NCBI GenBank assembly: GCA_963696585.1 | Contig: CAVOKW010000028.1 | Coordinates: 62,001-126,000, forward strand | Reading direction: 5' to 3' | DNA from: Parvibaculum sp963696585 | GTDB lineage: Bacteria; Pseudomonadota; Alphaproteobacteria; Parvibaculales; Parvibaculaceae | DNA length: 64,000 bases | Shown: one piece after another, positions 35,361 through 43,952 of the stretch | Layout of the letters: the number at the start of each line of letters is the position of its first letter | Position numbering within the stretch: the stretch's first letter is position 1 | The notes under the pieces: generated by a model | What the model was told of the DNA's origin: nothing | Databases searched by the model: none | What the model saw: the letters and a program-made list of their open reading frames with translations, nothing else | Position numbers and translations under genes: made by a program

Positions 35361-35874
35361 ACGTATCGGCATTTATCCAGGCAGCTTCGATCCGCTGACC
35401 AATGGCCATATCGACATTATCCGGCGCGCCTTGACCCTGGTCGATCACCTTGTGGTCGCCATCGGCGTCAGTGCGAGCAAGACGCCATTCCTCTCGCTTG
35501 AGGACCGCTGTGCAATCATTGAAGCCGAGATGGGGCCTATCGCCCGGAAGATCGGTGCCAGGCTCTCCACAACGTCGTTTTCGGGGCTTGTTGTGGATGT
35601 GGCCGACAAGCATAAGGCGACTGTCATCATTCGCGGATTGCGCGGCGCGGTCGATTATGAATATGAAGACTCCATGGTCGGCATGAACCGCATCATGAAT
35701 CCGAAAGTTGAAACCGTATTCCTGTCGGCCTCTCCGGAAACCGGCTTCATCTCATCGACGCTGGTTCGACAGATTGCCGGCATGGGGGGCGATATCACGC
35801 CCTTCGTCTCCAAACGCGTTGCCCGCAAGGTGATGTCGCGCGTCGCACAACTCGACAAGGCCAGGAAGGCCTGA
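35353..35874 (+). CDS. coaD: Pantetheine-phosphate adenylyltransferase
   Basis: A 173-residue nucleotidyltransferase for the penultimate step of coenzyme A synthesis (4'-phosphopantetheine + ATP to dephospho-CoA). Motifs: GSFDPLTNGHIDII with the TxGH site, and ISSTLVRQIA near the C-terminus. The frame is open further upstream in gyrA, but the strong ribosome-binding site and normal family length fix the ATG at 35353. It is followed after 30 bp by the first cyclophilin gene. Confidence 0.96.
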   Translation: MHERIGIYPGSFDPLTNGHIDIIRRALTLVDHLVVAIGVSASKTPFLSLEDRCAIIEAEMGPIARKIGARLSTTSFSGLVVDVADKHKATVIIRGLRGAVDYEYEDSMVGMNRIMNPKVETVFLSASPETGFISSTLVRQIAGMGGDITPFVSKRVARKVMSRVAQLDKARKA

Positions 35875-35904
35875 TCAACAGACGTTCAAAACCCGGAGCC
35901 TCAG

Positions 35905-36453
35905 ATGCGTAAATTATTGCTCATCGCCTGCGCACTCCTTGCCATGGCAAGTTTTTCACGCAGCGCCTATGCGCTTGATCCTGAAAACACGATCTATCTC
36001 GATCTGAAAGATGGCCGCGTGGTGATCGAGCTTTTGCCGGATGTCGCTCCCAAGCATGCCGAACGGATCAAAACGCTGGCGCGACAGGGCTTTTACAATG
36101 GCCTGATTTTTCATCGCGTGATTGACGGCTTCATGGCGCAGACCGGTGACCCGACGGGTACCGGCATGGGTGGTTCGCCGCTTCCCAATCTGCCGGCCGA
36201 ATTCAGCAACACCGAAACATTTTCACGCGGCACACTTGGCATGGCGCGCTCGCAGAGCCCCAACAGCGCCAACAGCCAGTTCTTCATCTGCTTTGAAGAT
36301 TCTGATTTCCTTGACGGGCAATACACGATATTTGGCCGCGTCGTTGAAGGCATGGAGTTTGTCGACAACATCACGCGTGGCGAGCCGCCCGCCAATCCCG
36401 ACAAGATCGTCAAGATGCAGGTTGCGGCGGATGTCGCGCCGACCAAGCCATAA
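35905..36453 (+). CDS. Periplasmic cyclophilin-type peptidyl-prolyl isomerase
   Basis: A 182-residue cyclophilin with a signal peptide (MRKLLLIACALLAM, probable cleavage after AYA, residue 23). The core shows FHRVIDGFMAQTGDPTGTG (catalytic Arg) and NSQFFICFED. It speeds proline isomerisation in exported proteins. It stands in tandem with the cytoplasmic paralogue at 36505, whose core is closely similar; the two probably arose by duplication. Confidence 0.93.
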   Translation: MRKLLLIACALLAMASFSRSAYALDPENTIYLDLKDGRVVIELLPDVAPKHAERIKTLARQGFYNGLIFHRVIDGFMAQTGDPTGTGMGGSPLPNLPAEFSNTETFSRGTLGMARSQSPNSANSQFFICFEDSDFLDGQYTIFGRVVEGMEFVDNITRGEPPANPDKIVKMQVAADVAPTKP

Positions 36454-36504
36454 TCATTCGCGCAATTCATATCTGGTGCCGCGACGCGGCCAGCAAGGAG
36501 TGTC

Positions 36505-36978
36505 ATGACCGACATTAAAGACCCGGAAAACACGCTGTTGATGGACCTTGTCCATGGGCAGGTCGTGATCGAACTTCGTCCCGATCTCGCGCCCAAGCAT
36601 GTGGCGCGGATCAAGGAACTGACGCGGGAAGGCTATTACAATGGCGTAGCGTTTCACCGCGTGATTGATGGCTTCATGGCGCAGGGTGGCGACCCGACGG
36701 GCACGGGCTCCGGGGGATCGGGCAAGAAAATCCCGGCCGAATTTTCCGCCGAACCGCATATTCGCGGCATCTGCTCGATGGCCCGTACTTCTGATCCGCA
36801 TAGCGCCGACAGCCAGTTTTTCATCGTGTTTGATGATGCCACATTCCTCGACCGTCAGTACACGGTGTGGGGCAAGGTGATTGCGGGCATGGATGCCGTT
36901 GACAAGCTCAAGCGGGGCGAACCGCCGCGCGAACCGGACCGCATTCAGTTGATGCGGGTGGCGGCGGATGTCGCCTGA
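36505..36978 (+). CDS. ppiB: Cytoplasmic cyclophilin-type peptidyl-prolyl isomerase
   Basis: A 157-residue cyclophilin without a signal peptide. FHRVIDGFMAQGGDPTGTG and DSQFFIVFDD mark the active site. The N-terminus (DIKDPENTLLMDL) parallels residues 24-33 of the preceding periplasmic paralogue after its signal is removed, which shows their relationship. AAGGAG just upstream sets the ATG. A strong terminator hairpin lies between this gene and queA. Confidence 0.93.
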   Translation: MTDIKDPENTLLMDLVHGQVVIELRPDLAPKHVARIKELTREGYYNGVAFHRVIDGFMAQGGDPTGTGSGGSGKKIPAEFSAEPHIRGICSMARTSDPHSADSQFFIVFDDATFLDRQYTVWGKVIAGMDAVDKLKRGEPPREPDRIQLMRVAADVA

Positions 36979-37006
36979 AGAAACCAGGCTGTCTCCATGA
37001 TGATGC

Positions 37007-37036
37007 CATGCCCCGCACTGCGGGGCATGCGCTTTT
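37007..37036 (+). terminator. Rho-independent terminator between ppiB and queA
   Basis: A perfect 10-bp stem (CATGCCCCGC / GCGGGGCATG) with a three-base loop, followed by CGCTTTT. It sits 28 bp after the ppiB stop and ends just before the queA start, which argues against queA starts further upstream. Confidence 0.8.
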
Positions 37037-37053
37037 GTACGGATCGCAGATTT

Positions 37054-38112
37054 ATGCGCGTTGATGACTTCGACTTCGAATTGCCGGACAGCCTGATCGC
37101 GCTGCGCCCTGCACGGCCGCGCGACAGCGCCCGGATGCTTGTTGTCGGGCCGCAAGAAAACGCGCTGGAAGATCGACATGTGCGGGATTTTCCGGATTTT
37201 CTGCGCGCTGGCGATGTGCTGGTCTTCAATGATACGCGCGTGATCCCGGCGCGGCTCTATGGCCAGCGGCAGCGCGGTGCAGCTTCTGCACGGGTGGAGA
37301 CGATGCTGCATAAGCGCGAAGGCGATGCGCGTTGGCGGGCTTTCCTTCGTCCGGCCAAAAAGATCGGGATTGGCGAAATGCTTGTCTATTCCGAGGAATT
37401 GACGGCGACGCTGATCGATAAAGGCGAGGGCGGGGAGAGCGTGCTCGAGTTTTCTCTGAGCGGGGCCTTGCTTGATGCGGCGATTGCGCAAGCCGGAGAA
37501 ATGCCACTGCCACCTTATATCGGACGCAAGCGCGCGCTCGATGAAGCTGACCTCAGTGATTATCAGACACTTTATGCACGCGAGACGGGTGCCGTCGCCG
37601 CGCCGACTGCGGGATTGCATTTTACGCCTGAGCTCATTGCTGCGATTGAAGCGCGCGGCGTCAAAACAGTCTGGCTGACGCTGCATGTGGGGGCGGGCAC
37701 GTTTTTACCGGTGACGGCTGGCGACACACAAGACCACAAGATGCATGCTGAACTGGGCGAGATCACGCCCGGGGAAGCCGAAGCGATCAATGCGGCGCGG
37801 GCAGCAGGTGGCCGGATTGTGGCTGTCGGCACGACATCGGCGCGACTGCTGGAGACGGCCAGCGACCCGACAGGCCACCTCCATGCCTGGCGCGGTGAGA
37901 CGGATATTTTCATCACGCCTGGCTATCGCTTCAAGGCGCTTGATATTCTGATGACGAATTTTCATCTGCCCAAATCAACGCTTTTCATGCTGATTTCAGC
38001 CTTGCGTGACCTCGATGAGATGAAAAAGGCCTATGCCCATGCGATTTCGGCCGGTTATCGCTTCTATTCCTATGGCGATGCCTGCCTGATTTATAATAAG
38101 GATGCCGCATGA
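37054..38112 (+). CDS. queA: S-adenosylmethionine:tRNA ribosyltransferase-isomerase
   Basis: A 352-residue QueA, which transfers ribose from SAM to preQ1 in tRNA to give epoxyqueuosine. Conserved blocks include DFDFELPDSLIALRPARPRD at the start, NDTRVIPARLYG, AGLHFTPELI and LHVGAGTF. ATG at 37054 is chosen because the upstream in-frame ATG codons fall in the terminator hairpin. It overlaps tgt by four bases (ATGA), so the two queuosine enzymes are co-translated. Confidence 0.95.
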   Translation: MRVDDFDFELPDSLIALRPARPRDSARMLVVGPQENALEDRHVRDFPDFLRAGDVLVFNDTRVIPARLYGQRQRGAASARVETMLHKREGDARWRAFLRPAKKIGIGEMLVYSEELTATLIDKGEGGESVLEFSLSGALLDAAIAQAGEMPLPPYIGRKRALDEADLSDYQTLYARETGAVAAPTAGLHFTPELIAAIEARGVKTVWLTLHVGAGTFLPVTAGDTQDHKMHAELGEITPGEAEAINAARAAGGRIVAVGTTSARLLETASDPTGHLHAWRGETDIFITPGYRFKALDILMTNFHLPKSTLFMLISALRDLDEMKKAYAHAISAGYRFYSYGDACLIYNKDAA

Positions 38113-39248
38113 GCGAGTTTGTGTTTGAGCATCTGGCAAGCGATGGCGCGGCGCGGCGCGGGGTGATCCACACGCCACGCGGCGACATTCAGACACCTGC
38201 CTTCATGCCGGTGGGTACGGCGGCGACTGTCAAGGCGCTCTATCCCGAACAGGTCCGCGCAACCGGCGCCGATATCGTGCTTGGCAACACCTATCATTTG
38301 ATGTTGCGGCCCGGTGCTGAAGAAATTGCAGCGCTTGGCGGCCTGCACAGGTTCATGAATTGGCCGCATCCGATCCTCACGGATTCGGGCGGCTTTCAGG
38401 TCATGTCGCTCTCGAAGCTGCGCAAGATGACGGAGGAAGGCGTGACCTTCCAGTCACATATTGACGGCGCACGGCATCTGCTCTCGCCTGAACGATCCAT
38501 CGAGATTCAATGTCTGCTTGGCTCCGACATTCAGATGATCCTCGATGAATGTACGCCCTTTCCGGCAACACATGCGGAAGCCGAGAAGTCGATGCAGCTT
38601 TCGCTGCGCTGGGGTTTGCGATCTAAGCGCGCCTTTGAAACGCAGCCGCATCGCAAGCCTGGCAATGCGCTTTTCGGCATCGTGCAGGGTGGCGTCTATC
38701 CCGATCTGCGGGCGATCTCCGCAGCCGGTCTGATTGATATCGGTTTTGACGGCTATGCCATTGGCGGTCTGGCCGTGGGCGAAGGTCAGGCCGAGATGCT
38801 GCGCATCCTCGAGTTGACGACGCCACGGCTGCCTGTTGATCGGCCACGCTATCTGATGGGCGTTGGCACGCCAGATGATTTGGTGGAGGCCGTGGCGCGC
38901 GGCGTTGACATGTTTGACTGCGTCATGCCGACACGGAACGGACGACATGGCCTGGCGTTCACACGACGGGGCAAGGTCAATCTCAAGAATGCCCGTCATG
39001 CAGCCGATCCGCGCCCGCTGGACGAGACGAGCCTGTGCCCCGCGGCGCGCGATTATTCGCGGGCCTATTTGCATCATCTCGTGAAATCGGAAGAAATGCT
39101 TGGTTCCATGCTGGTGAGCTGGATCAATGTGCATTACTACCAGTGCCTGATGGCTGGTATGCGTGGTGCCATTGCCGAAGGTCGCTTTGAGGCATTTGTA
39201 CAGGACTTCAAGGCCTCACAGGCTGCTGGCGACATGGAGCCTGTCTGA
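38109..39248 (+). CDS. tgt: tRNA-guanine transglycosylase with altered zinc site
   Basis: A 379-residue Tgt that swaps guanine-34 for preQ1 in tRNAs with GUN anticodons. Catalytic Asp92 (TDSGGFQVMS) and Asp270 (FDCVMPTRNGR) are present. The zinc site is not: where the family has C-x-C-x2-C and a later His, this protein reads S308, C310, A313 and WIN in place of IHN. Only one of four ligands remains. The fold may be stable without zinc, as appears to be the case in some rhizobial homologues. It is co-translated with queA. Confidence 0.94.
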   Translation: MSEFVFEHLASDGAARRGVIHTPRGDIQTPAFMPVGTAATVKALYPEQVRATGADIVLGNTYHLMLRPGAEEIAALGGLHRFMNWPHPILTDSGGFQVMSLSKLRKMTEEGVTFQSHIDGARHLLSPERSIEIQCLLGSDIQMILDECTPFPATHAEAEKSMQLSLRWGLRSKRAFETQPHRKPGNALFGIVQGGVYPDLRAISAAGLIDIGFDGYAIGGLAVGEGQAEMLRILELTTPRLPVDRPRYLMGVGTPDDLVEAVARGVDMFDCVMPTRNGRHGLAFTRRGKVNLKNARHAADPRPLDETSLCPAARDYSRAYLHHLVKSEEMLGSMLVSWINVHYYQCLMAGMRGAIAEGRFEAFVQDFKASQAAGDMEPV

Positions 39249-39352
39249 AGGATGTTGAAATAGGGCTGTTTGGACGCGCATCTCGTGTTGACCGACCGGG
39301 ATGACGCCCTTAAGTTCCCGCCACCTCACCCGCCCCGATTTGGGCGGCGCGG

Positions 39353-39428
39353 GGGTCCGTAGCTCAGTTGGTAGAGCACTCGACTTTTAATCGAGTTGTC
39401 CCGGGTTCGAGCCCCGGCGGACCCACCA
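39353..39428 (+). tRNA. tRNA-Lys (anticodon TTT)
   Basis: A 76-base cloverleaf. The 7-bp acceptor stem GGGTCCG/CGGACCC is perfect. The anticodon stem CTCGA/TCGAG holds the loop CTTTTAA with anticodon TTT. The T-arm has GTTCGAG, and CCA is encoded at 39426-39428. It lies 104 bp after tgt. No attachment-site duplication or integrase is seen beside it. Confidence 0.97.
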
Positions 39429-39513
39429 TTTCAGCCATGGTCATTTCAGCTTCAGCCCTTGTCAATTGCTCTGCCTCGGCTAGTCTCCCCCGATAAAACC
39501 AGGGGGGACTGAA

Positions 39514-39894
39514 ATGCCATCACATGTGAAATACTTTCTGTTGCTGAGCGCGGTGCTTGAACTGCTTGTCGGCATCTACTTCTTTGCCCAGCCTGTGGCT
39601 GCGCTTGCAGGCGCCTTTGCCGGTATCGAATCGTCACCCGCCGCCGAAATGGCCATTCGCCTTGCCGGGGCTGCGCTCACCTCGCTGGGTCTGATGGCCT
39701 TGATGGCGCGCAATCTGACCAGCGTTGCCAGCCTGCGGCCCGTTCTGGCGGCGCTGCTTTGCTACAATGTGCTGGCGGTCGTGCATCTGGGGTCGCTCGG
39801 GTTTCTATCCGGCATTCCGACGGCCGTTCCGCCCGCGATCCTGCATCTGGTGCTGAGCATCGCGTCGGTGTTTTACATCACGCGCAAGGATTGA
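39514..39894 (+). CDS. Small integral membrane protein of unknown function
   Basis: A 126-residue protein with about four membrane segments (near residues 6-30, 44-66, 74-98 and 100-121) and almost no soluble parts. It resembles small DUF4345- or DoxX-like four-helix proteins in outline, but no signature is firm enough to name. GGGGGG upstream supports the ATG. It stands alone between tRNA-Lys and the convergent carbonic anhydrase gene. Confidence 0.75.
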   Translation: MPSHVKYFLLLSAVLELLVGIYFFAQPVAALAGAFAGIESSPAAEMAIRLAGAALTSLGLMALMARNLTSVASLRPVLAALLCYNVLAVVHLGSLGFLSGIPTAVPPAILHLVLSIASVFYITRKD

Positions 39895-39940
39895 GTGAGA
39901 CGCCGGAGGGAGACCGCTCCATCCGGCGCTCATTTGTTGC

Positions 39941-40588
39941 TCAGTCATTATCCGCGACTGCCTCGAATGCGCCGGTCTTGTCGTTATAGATCGAGAGCAG
40001 ACCGGTGCCGATGCCATAGAACCAGCCATGCAGACGCAGGCGGCCATCAGCAAGGCGTTCGTTGATGAAGGGGAAAGTCCTGAGCATCTCGATGGAACGC
40101 AGCACGGCCTGTTGTTCCATGAGACGCAGTGTCTCCTCGCGGCCGAGATCGGGATTGCCCTTTCGCACATCGCTCACGACATTCTGCGCAATCGACATCC
40201 AGTTGGAGATGAATTCGCCCTGGGGCGGATGACCGCAGTCACTTTCATAAAGCGCCTGAATGCCGCCGCAACGGGCATGGCCCATGACAATCAGGTCGGC
40301 GATTTCAAGACCTGTGATGCCAAACTCCAGCGCGGCGCTGGTGCCGTGGTAATGCGTGTCAGGTTCGTAAGGCGGCACGAGATTGGCGACATTACGCACG
40401 ACAAAGAGTTCGCCCGGATCGGTGGCCAACACCATGGCAGGGTCGGCGCGGCTATCACAGCAGCAGATGATCATGGCCTTTGGCTTTTGCGTGCGCTCGG
40501 CCAGTTTACGGAAACGCTCTGCCTGCGGACGATAAGTCGAGGTGCGGAAGCTGCGATAACCTTCGATCAGGGATTCGATGGGAGTCAT
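39941..40588 (-). CDS. Beta-class carbonic anhydrase
   Basis: A 215-residue beta-carbonic anhydrase interconverting CO2 and bicarbonate. The zinc ligands Cys43, His104 and Cys107 and the Asp45-Arg47 dyad are visible in CCCDSRADP and MGHARCGG. ATG at 40586-40588 (MTPIESLIEGY) gives the standard N-terminus. It supplies bicarbonate for carboxylases. The hydrolase gene at 40632 is upstream on the same strand with 43 bp between them. Confidence 0.94.
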   Translation of the reverse strand: MTPIESLIEGYRSFRTSTYRPQAERFRKLAERTQKPKAMIICCCDSRADPAMVLATDPGELFVVRNVANLVPPYEPDTHYHGTSAALEFGITGLEIADLIVMGHARCGGIQALYESDCGHPPQGEFISNWMSIAQNVVSDVRKGNPDLGREETLRLMEQQAVLRSIEMLRTFPFINERLADGRLRLHGWFYGIGTGLLSIYNDKTGAFEAVADND

Positions 40589-40631
40589 GCTGGAACCAAC
40601 CTTTGAAAATTGCAGAACCCGGAGCGAAGAT

Positions 40632-41486
40632 TTACGCCATTGCAAAGTTTTTCAATACCCAGGGGTAAAAAGTTTTCATCGGGTCCGGCATATACAGGCT
40701 GATGTCAAAGGGCTTCCAGTCGGATTTGTCGACAGCAAGGCGGTCAGCCACTGCCAGCATGACCAGCGGATTGAGTCCCATGCCACAATGGGAGCAGGCA
40801 AGTTCAAGATTTTCGCGCGGGGGATATCCGGTGACATCCATATGGCGGGTAGGGATAACAGCCGTGGCGACAGGCGTGACACCATCGGCACGGCTGAAGA
40901 TGGAAACCAGAGGCACACCGGGTGGAGGTGTTTCGAGCAAGGGCCCGAGGGACGCCAGTTCAGCCATATGGATATCGGGGTCGAGGCCTGTGTAAAGCGC
41001 CATCATGCCGGCCACCGATTTGAGCGCGTCAGGTTTGGCATCGGAAAAATGCACCGGTGTGCCAAGCGTGATGACGCGATCAATCTCCTCAGGCATTTTA
41101 CGGGCAATCTCGCGCGCAATCAGGCCGCCAAGACTTTGGCCGATCAACGCGACAGGTCTGCCATATTTATCGTTGGACTCACGAATTCGATCGCCAAGCG
41201 TGTCGAGCACCGCATCAAGATGGGCGCGGTCGCGCAGGCCCTTATTGGTGCCCATACCCCAGGAACGCGCCTTGTAGCCATTGGCACGGAGAAACTTGTT
41301 GAGCGGTGCGAGGGAGTATTCTGGCCCTGCAAAGCCGGGCAGGGTCATGACTGGTGTTGCGCCATCGCCCTTTGTGACCATGCCATTGAGTGTATTTTCA
41401 GCGAGCAGCATGACGCCATATTCGGCGCTTGCCCACATGAGGTCGACCTGGAGGCGCAGGAAATCAAGGCCAGTCTGTAAGGGCAT
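40632..41486 (-). CDS. Alpha/beta hydrolase, lipase-like
   Basis: A 284-residue alpha/beta hydrolase. The nucleophile elbow GQSLGG (Ser118) is clear; Asp201 in SRADGVTP and His233 in CSHCGMG complete a likely triad. The region PVMTLPGFAGPEYSL carries the oxyanion segment. It resembles PGAP1-like lipases/esterases, without a signal peptide. Substrate unknown. It is on the same strand as the SPOR lipoprotein upstream, 80 bp away. Confidence 0.82.
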   Translation of the reverse strand: MPLQTGLDFLRLQVDLMWASAEYGVMLLAENTLNGMVTKGDGATPVMTLPGFAGPEYSLAPLNKFLRANGYKARSWGMGTNKGLRDRAHLDAVLDTLGDRIRESNDKYGRPVALIGQSLGGLIAREIARKMPEEIDRVITLGTPVHFSDAKPDALKSVAGMMALYTGLDPDIHMAELASLGPLLETPPPGVPLVSIFSRADGVTPVATAVIPTRHMDVTGYPPRENLELACSHCGMGLNPLVMLAVADRLAVDKSDWKPFDISLYMPDPMKTFYPWVLKNFAMA

Positions 41487-41566
41487 GGGTTCTTTCAGCC
41501 GGAGGCTGTCCTGTAATGTCGATGAAACTGTCGTGGAAGGGTCGTTAGGTCGCGCAAGGCTCCGCC

Positions 41567-42328
41567 TTATCGCGTGGCCACTGAAGGAGTGGCCGTGCTG
41601 AGCGGCAGAACCTCACACCATGTAGCGCGTTTCCCGAAAGCAGCGCAAAGTTTTCCTGCACTGGCCTTGTCGGCATAGGGTCCAGCCAGGACCCGCTGAA
41701 ACTGACCTTTGGCACCCCCGTCAAAGGGACGGGTGATGAGATGCTGTCCTGCCAGAAGATCAGGGAAACGCAACTGCAGTTCCTGCCATCCTTTTTCCGC
41801 TGCGGCCAGGGTGTGATAGGAGGCGAGATGCACGCCCCATCCTGTCGGCGATATCGCTTGCGCTTGAGCATGGCTCACGCCGCGCAGATCCGACAGATCG
41901 GCAATGGGCTTCATATGTTCCTGTGGCGGCATGACGGTTGTTGTTGCAGGTGCCTGCATTGCCGGAAGCGGGTCTGTCGCGCGAATGGATGCGGTCATGG
42001 GGCCGAACGCCTGTTCAACGGCGGCAAGACGCTGCTCTTGCGCCTGATTGCGTGTAGCGAGTTCCTTCACGGCGGGTTCGATGGACGAATAATTGATCCG
42101 CAGATCAGCGATGTTCTTTTCCAACCGGTCAAGACGCGCCTCAACCGTTTCCTGCGATGTGCCGAGCCGGGTGTAATCGACGGGCTTTTCAGGAATCGCG
42201 GCAGGGAAAACAGCTGTGGATGAGGACGTGCCTGTCGGCGACGCGTGAGAAGCGCAACCCGCCAGGCTGACAACGACAAGCGCGGCCAGGGTGAGGAGAA
42301 GACATATGCCAGAGCCCGCCTTATGCAT
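41567..42328 (-). CDS. SPOR-domain lipoprotein
   Basis: A 253-residue lipoprotein. The signal ends at the lipobox SLAGC (Cys25). A coiled coil spans about 60-108 (heptads such as ARLDRLEKNIADLR). A C-terminal SPOR domain covers about 165-245 (GWGVHLASYHTLAAAEKGW and the FQRVLAGPYADKASAGKLC repeat). SPOR domains bring proteins to bare septal glycan. The architecture lipid-coiled coil-SPOR suggests an envelope anchor or division helper. It is divergent from the small membrane protein at 42632. Confidence 0.85.
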   Translation of the reverse strand: MHKAGSGICLLLTLAALVVVSLAGCASHASPTGTSSSTAVFPAAIPEKPVDYTRLGTSQETVEARLDRLEKNIADLRINYSSIEPAVKELATRNQAQEQRLAAVEQAFGPMTASIRATDPLPAMQAPATTTVMPPQEHMKPIADLSDLRGVSHAQAQAISPTGWGVHLASYHTLAAAEKGWQELQLRFPDLLAGQHLITRPFDGGAKGQFQRVLAGPYADKASAGKLCAAFGKRATWCEVLPLSTATPSVATR

Positions 42329-42550
42329 GCGCCGCGCAATCTCCAGATTGGTGCGAATTTGCCTCGTTCCAGTTAGTGCGAGTCGGGGCCGGGGGTCAAA
42401 CGCCTGTCATTTCGCACTGATAAGTGATTTGGCAGTTCCGGGTATAGGCATGGCGGAAACGGGAAGGATGCTGCTGATTCCGAAGGCCAATTGCTTAATA
42501 TCTAAGCAGTTGTGTCTGAAAAGATTTAGCTAAGCCCTTGATCTGCCTTC

Positions 42551-42580
42551 TTGATACTCAAGGCCCGAAATCTGCATAAT
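42551..42580 (+). promoter_or_regulatory. Candidate promoter for the gene at 42632
   Basis: TTGATA at 42551-42556 and CATAAT at 42575-42580 are separated by 18 bases, 51 bp before the ATG. This is the only clear signal in the 303-bp divergent gap 42329-42631. The rest of that gap is relatively AT-rich, with no gene that I can support. Confidence 0.4.
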
Positions 42581-42631
42581 GGGTCATCAGATTTGGGTGC
42601 GGCACTGTGCCGTTTTGAGACGGGGAATGAG

Positions 42632-42946
42632 ATGTCGTTTGCAGAGTGGTTCAATAATGTAGTGGACAAGATCCCGGCTGAGCTCATCATTCCCGGCTCG
42701 CTTGGTGCGTTGATTGTCCTGCTCATCATTCTTTTTGCGATCAATAATCGCGCCTTGAAGCAGATCAACGGTGCGCAATCAGCGACTTCTCATCAAAAGG
42801 CAGATTCACTGATCAAGCGGATCGAGATTTCTTCCAAAATGGGCGCCTCACCCGCCGCAACCAGCTTCAAGCCGGTTCGCCGCAGCAAGCGCAAACAGGT
42901 CCCTGCGTCCCGCTCCGCTCAGGCCACGGCCAAAAAGCGCGCCTGA
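42632..42946 (+). CDS. Small single-pass membrane protein with basic tail
   Basis: A 104-residue protein of unknown function. A short amphipathic N-terminus (MSFAEWFNNVVDKI) precedes one membrane helix at about 20-42 (LIIPGSLGALIVLLIILFAI). The C-terminal half is hydrophilic and strongly basic (RRSKRKQ, KKRA), probably cytoplasmic and possibly binding nucleic acid or anionic lipid. GGGGA upstream supports the ATG. No family recognised. Confidence 0.7.
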   Translation: MSFAEWFNNVVDKIPAELIIPGSLGALIVLLIILFAINNRALKQINGAQSATSHQKADSLIKRIEISSKMGASPAATSFKPVRRSKRKQVPASRSAQATAKKRA

Positions 42947-43145
42947 TACGAGTCGATCCATGATTTGAATTGGACCGGGACCGGATATCACCGCGATCTG
43001 GCGCCAGGATCGATATTTTCGGGCTTGCAAATCGCTGTGTCCGGTTCTAAATCACATTTATCAATCGGGTATGCCTGTAAACAACTTTTATTTTATGTAT
43101 TAATTGCGGGCGCCATCAGGCGCGGCAATCGACGTGAGGACTACC

Positions 43146-43940
43146 ATGGACCGGCTCGACCATCTCGAAAGCCAGAGCGTCTATATCTTCCGGGAGGCTT
43201 TCAACCGGATCGAAAATATCGCCATGCTCTGGTCGCTGGGCAAAGACTCCAATGTGATGATCTGGCTCGCACGCAAGGCGTTTTTTGGTCATGTCCCTTT
43301 TCCGGTCATGCATGTCGATACGGGCAGGAAGTTCCCTGAGATGTATGAATTCCGTGATCGCTATGCTGATGCGTGGCGGCTGAACTTCATTCGTGAAGAA
43401 TGCCCGCCTCTCGAAACCACCGATGAAACGCTGCCGCCTGCCGCTCGTTCCGCCGCGCGTAAAACGGAAGGCCTGAAGCTTGCGATCAAGAAGCACGGCT
43501 TCAATGGCCTGTTTGCCGGCATTCGCCGCGACGAAGAGGCAACGCGCGCAAAAGAGCGCGTGTTCAGCCCGCGCGGTCTTGCCGGTCAGTGGGATTTCAA
43601 GGATCAGCCGCCAGAATTCTGGGACCAGTACAAAACCGACTTCCCGCCGGGAACGCATATCCGCATTCATCCGCTGCTGCATTGGACCGAGATCGACATC
43701 TGGCTCTATACACAGCGCGAGCAGATCCCGACGATCCCGCTTTACTTCACCAGGGATGGCAAGCGTTACCGTTCATTGGGCGACAAGGACATCACGTTCC
43801 CTGTCAACAGTCATGCCTCAACGATTGAAGAAATCATTGAAGAGCTGCGCACAACCAAAGTTTCGGAGCGGTCTGGCCGCGCCATGGATCACGAATCCGA
43901 AGACGCCTTCGAGCGTCTGCGCGCTGACGGCTATCTCTGA
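43146..43940 (+). CDS. cysD: Sulfate adenylyltransferase subunit 2
   Basis: A 264-residue PP-loop enzyme. The pyrophosphate motif SLGKDS is at residues 30-35. The family block FPVMHVDTGRKFPEMYEFRD and the C-terminal GRAMDHESEDAFERLRADGYL are typical of CysD. With the GTPase CysN it makes adenylylsulfate from ATP and sulfate. ATG at 43146 is the conventional start. The AT-rich stretch 43060-43115 upstream is a probable promoter region. It is followed after 12 bp by cysNC. Confidence 0.95.
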   Translation: MDRLDHLESQSVYIFREAFNRIENIAMLWSLGKDSNVMIWLARKAFFGHVPFPVMHVDTGRKFPEMYEFRDRYADAWRLNFIREECPPLETTDETLPPAARSAARKTEGLKLAIKKHGFNGLFAGIRRDEEATRAKERVFSPRGLAGQWDFKDQPPEFWDQYKTDFPPGTHIRIHPLLHWTEIDIWLYTQREQIPTIPLYFTRDGKRYRSLGDKDITFPVNSHASTIEEIIEELRTTKVSERSGRAMDHESEDAFERLRADGYL

Positions 43941-43952
43941 GGATTACTGACC

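Noticed and set aside
39353..39428. tRNA-Lys as an integration site
   Set aside because: No integrase and no repeat of the tRNA 3' end is seen nearby.
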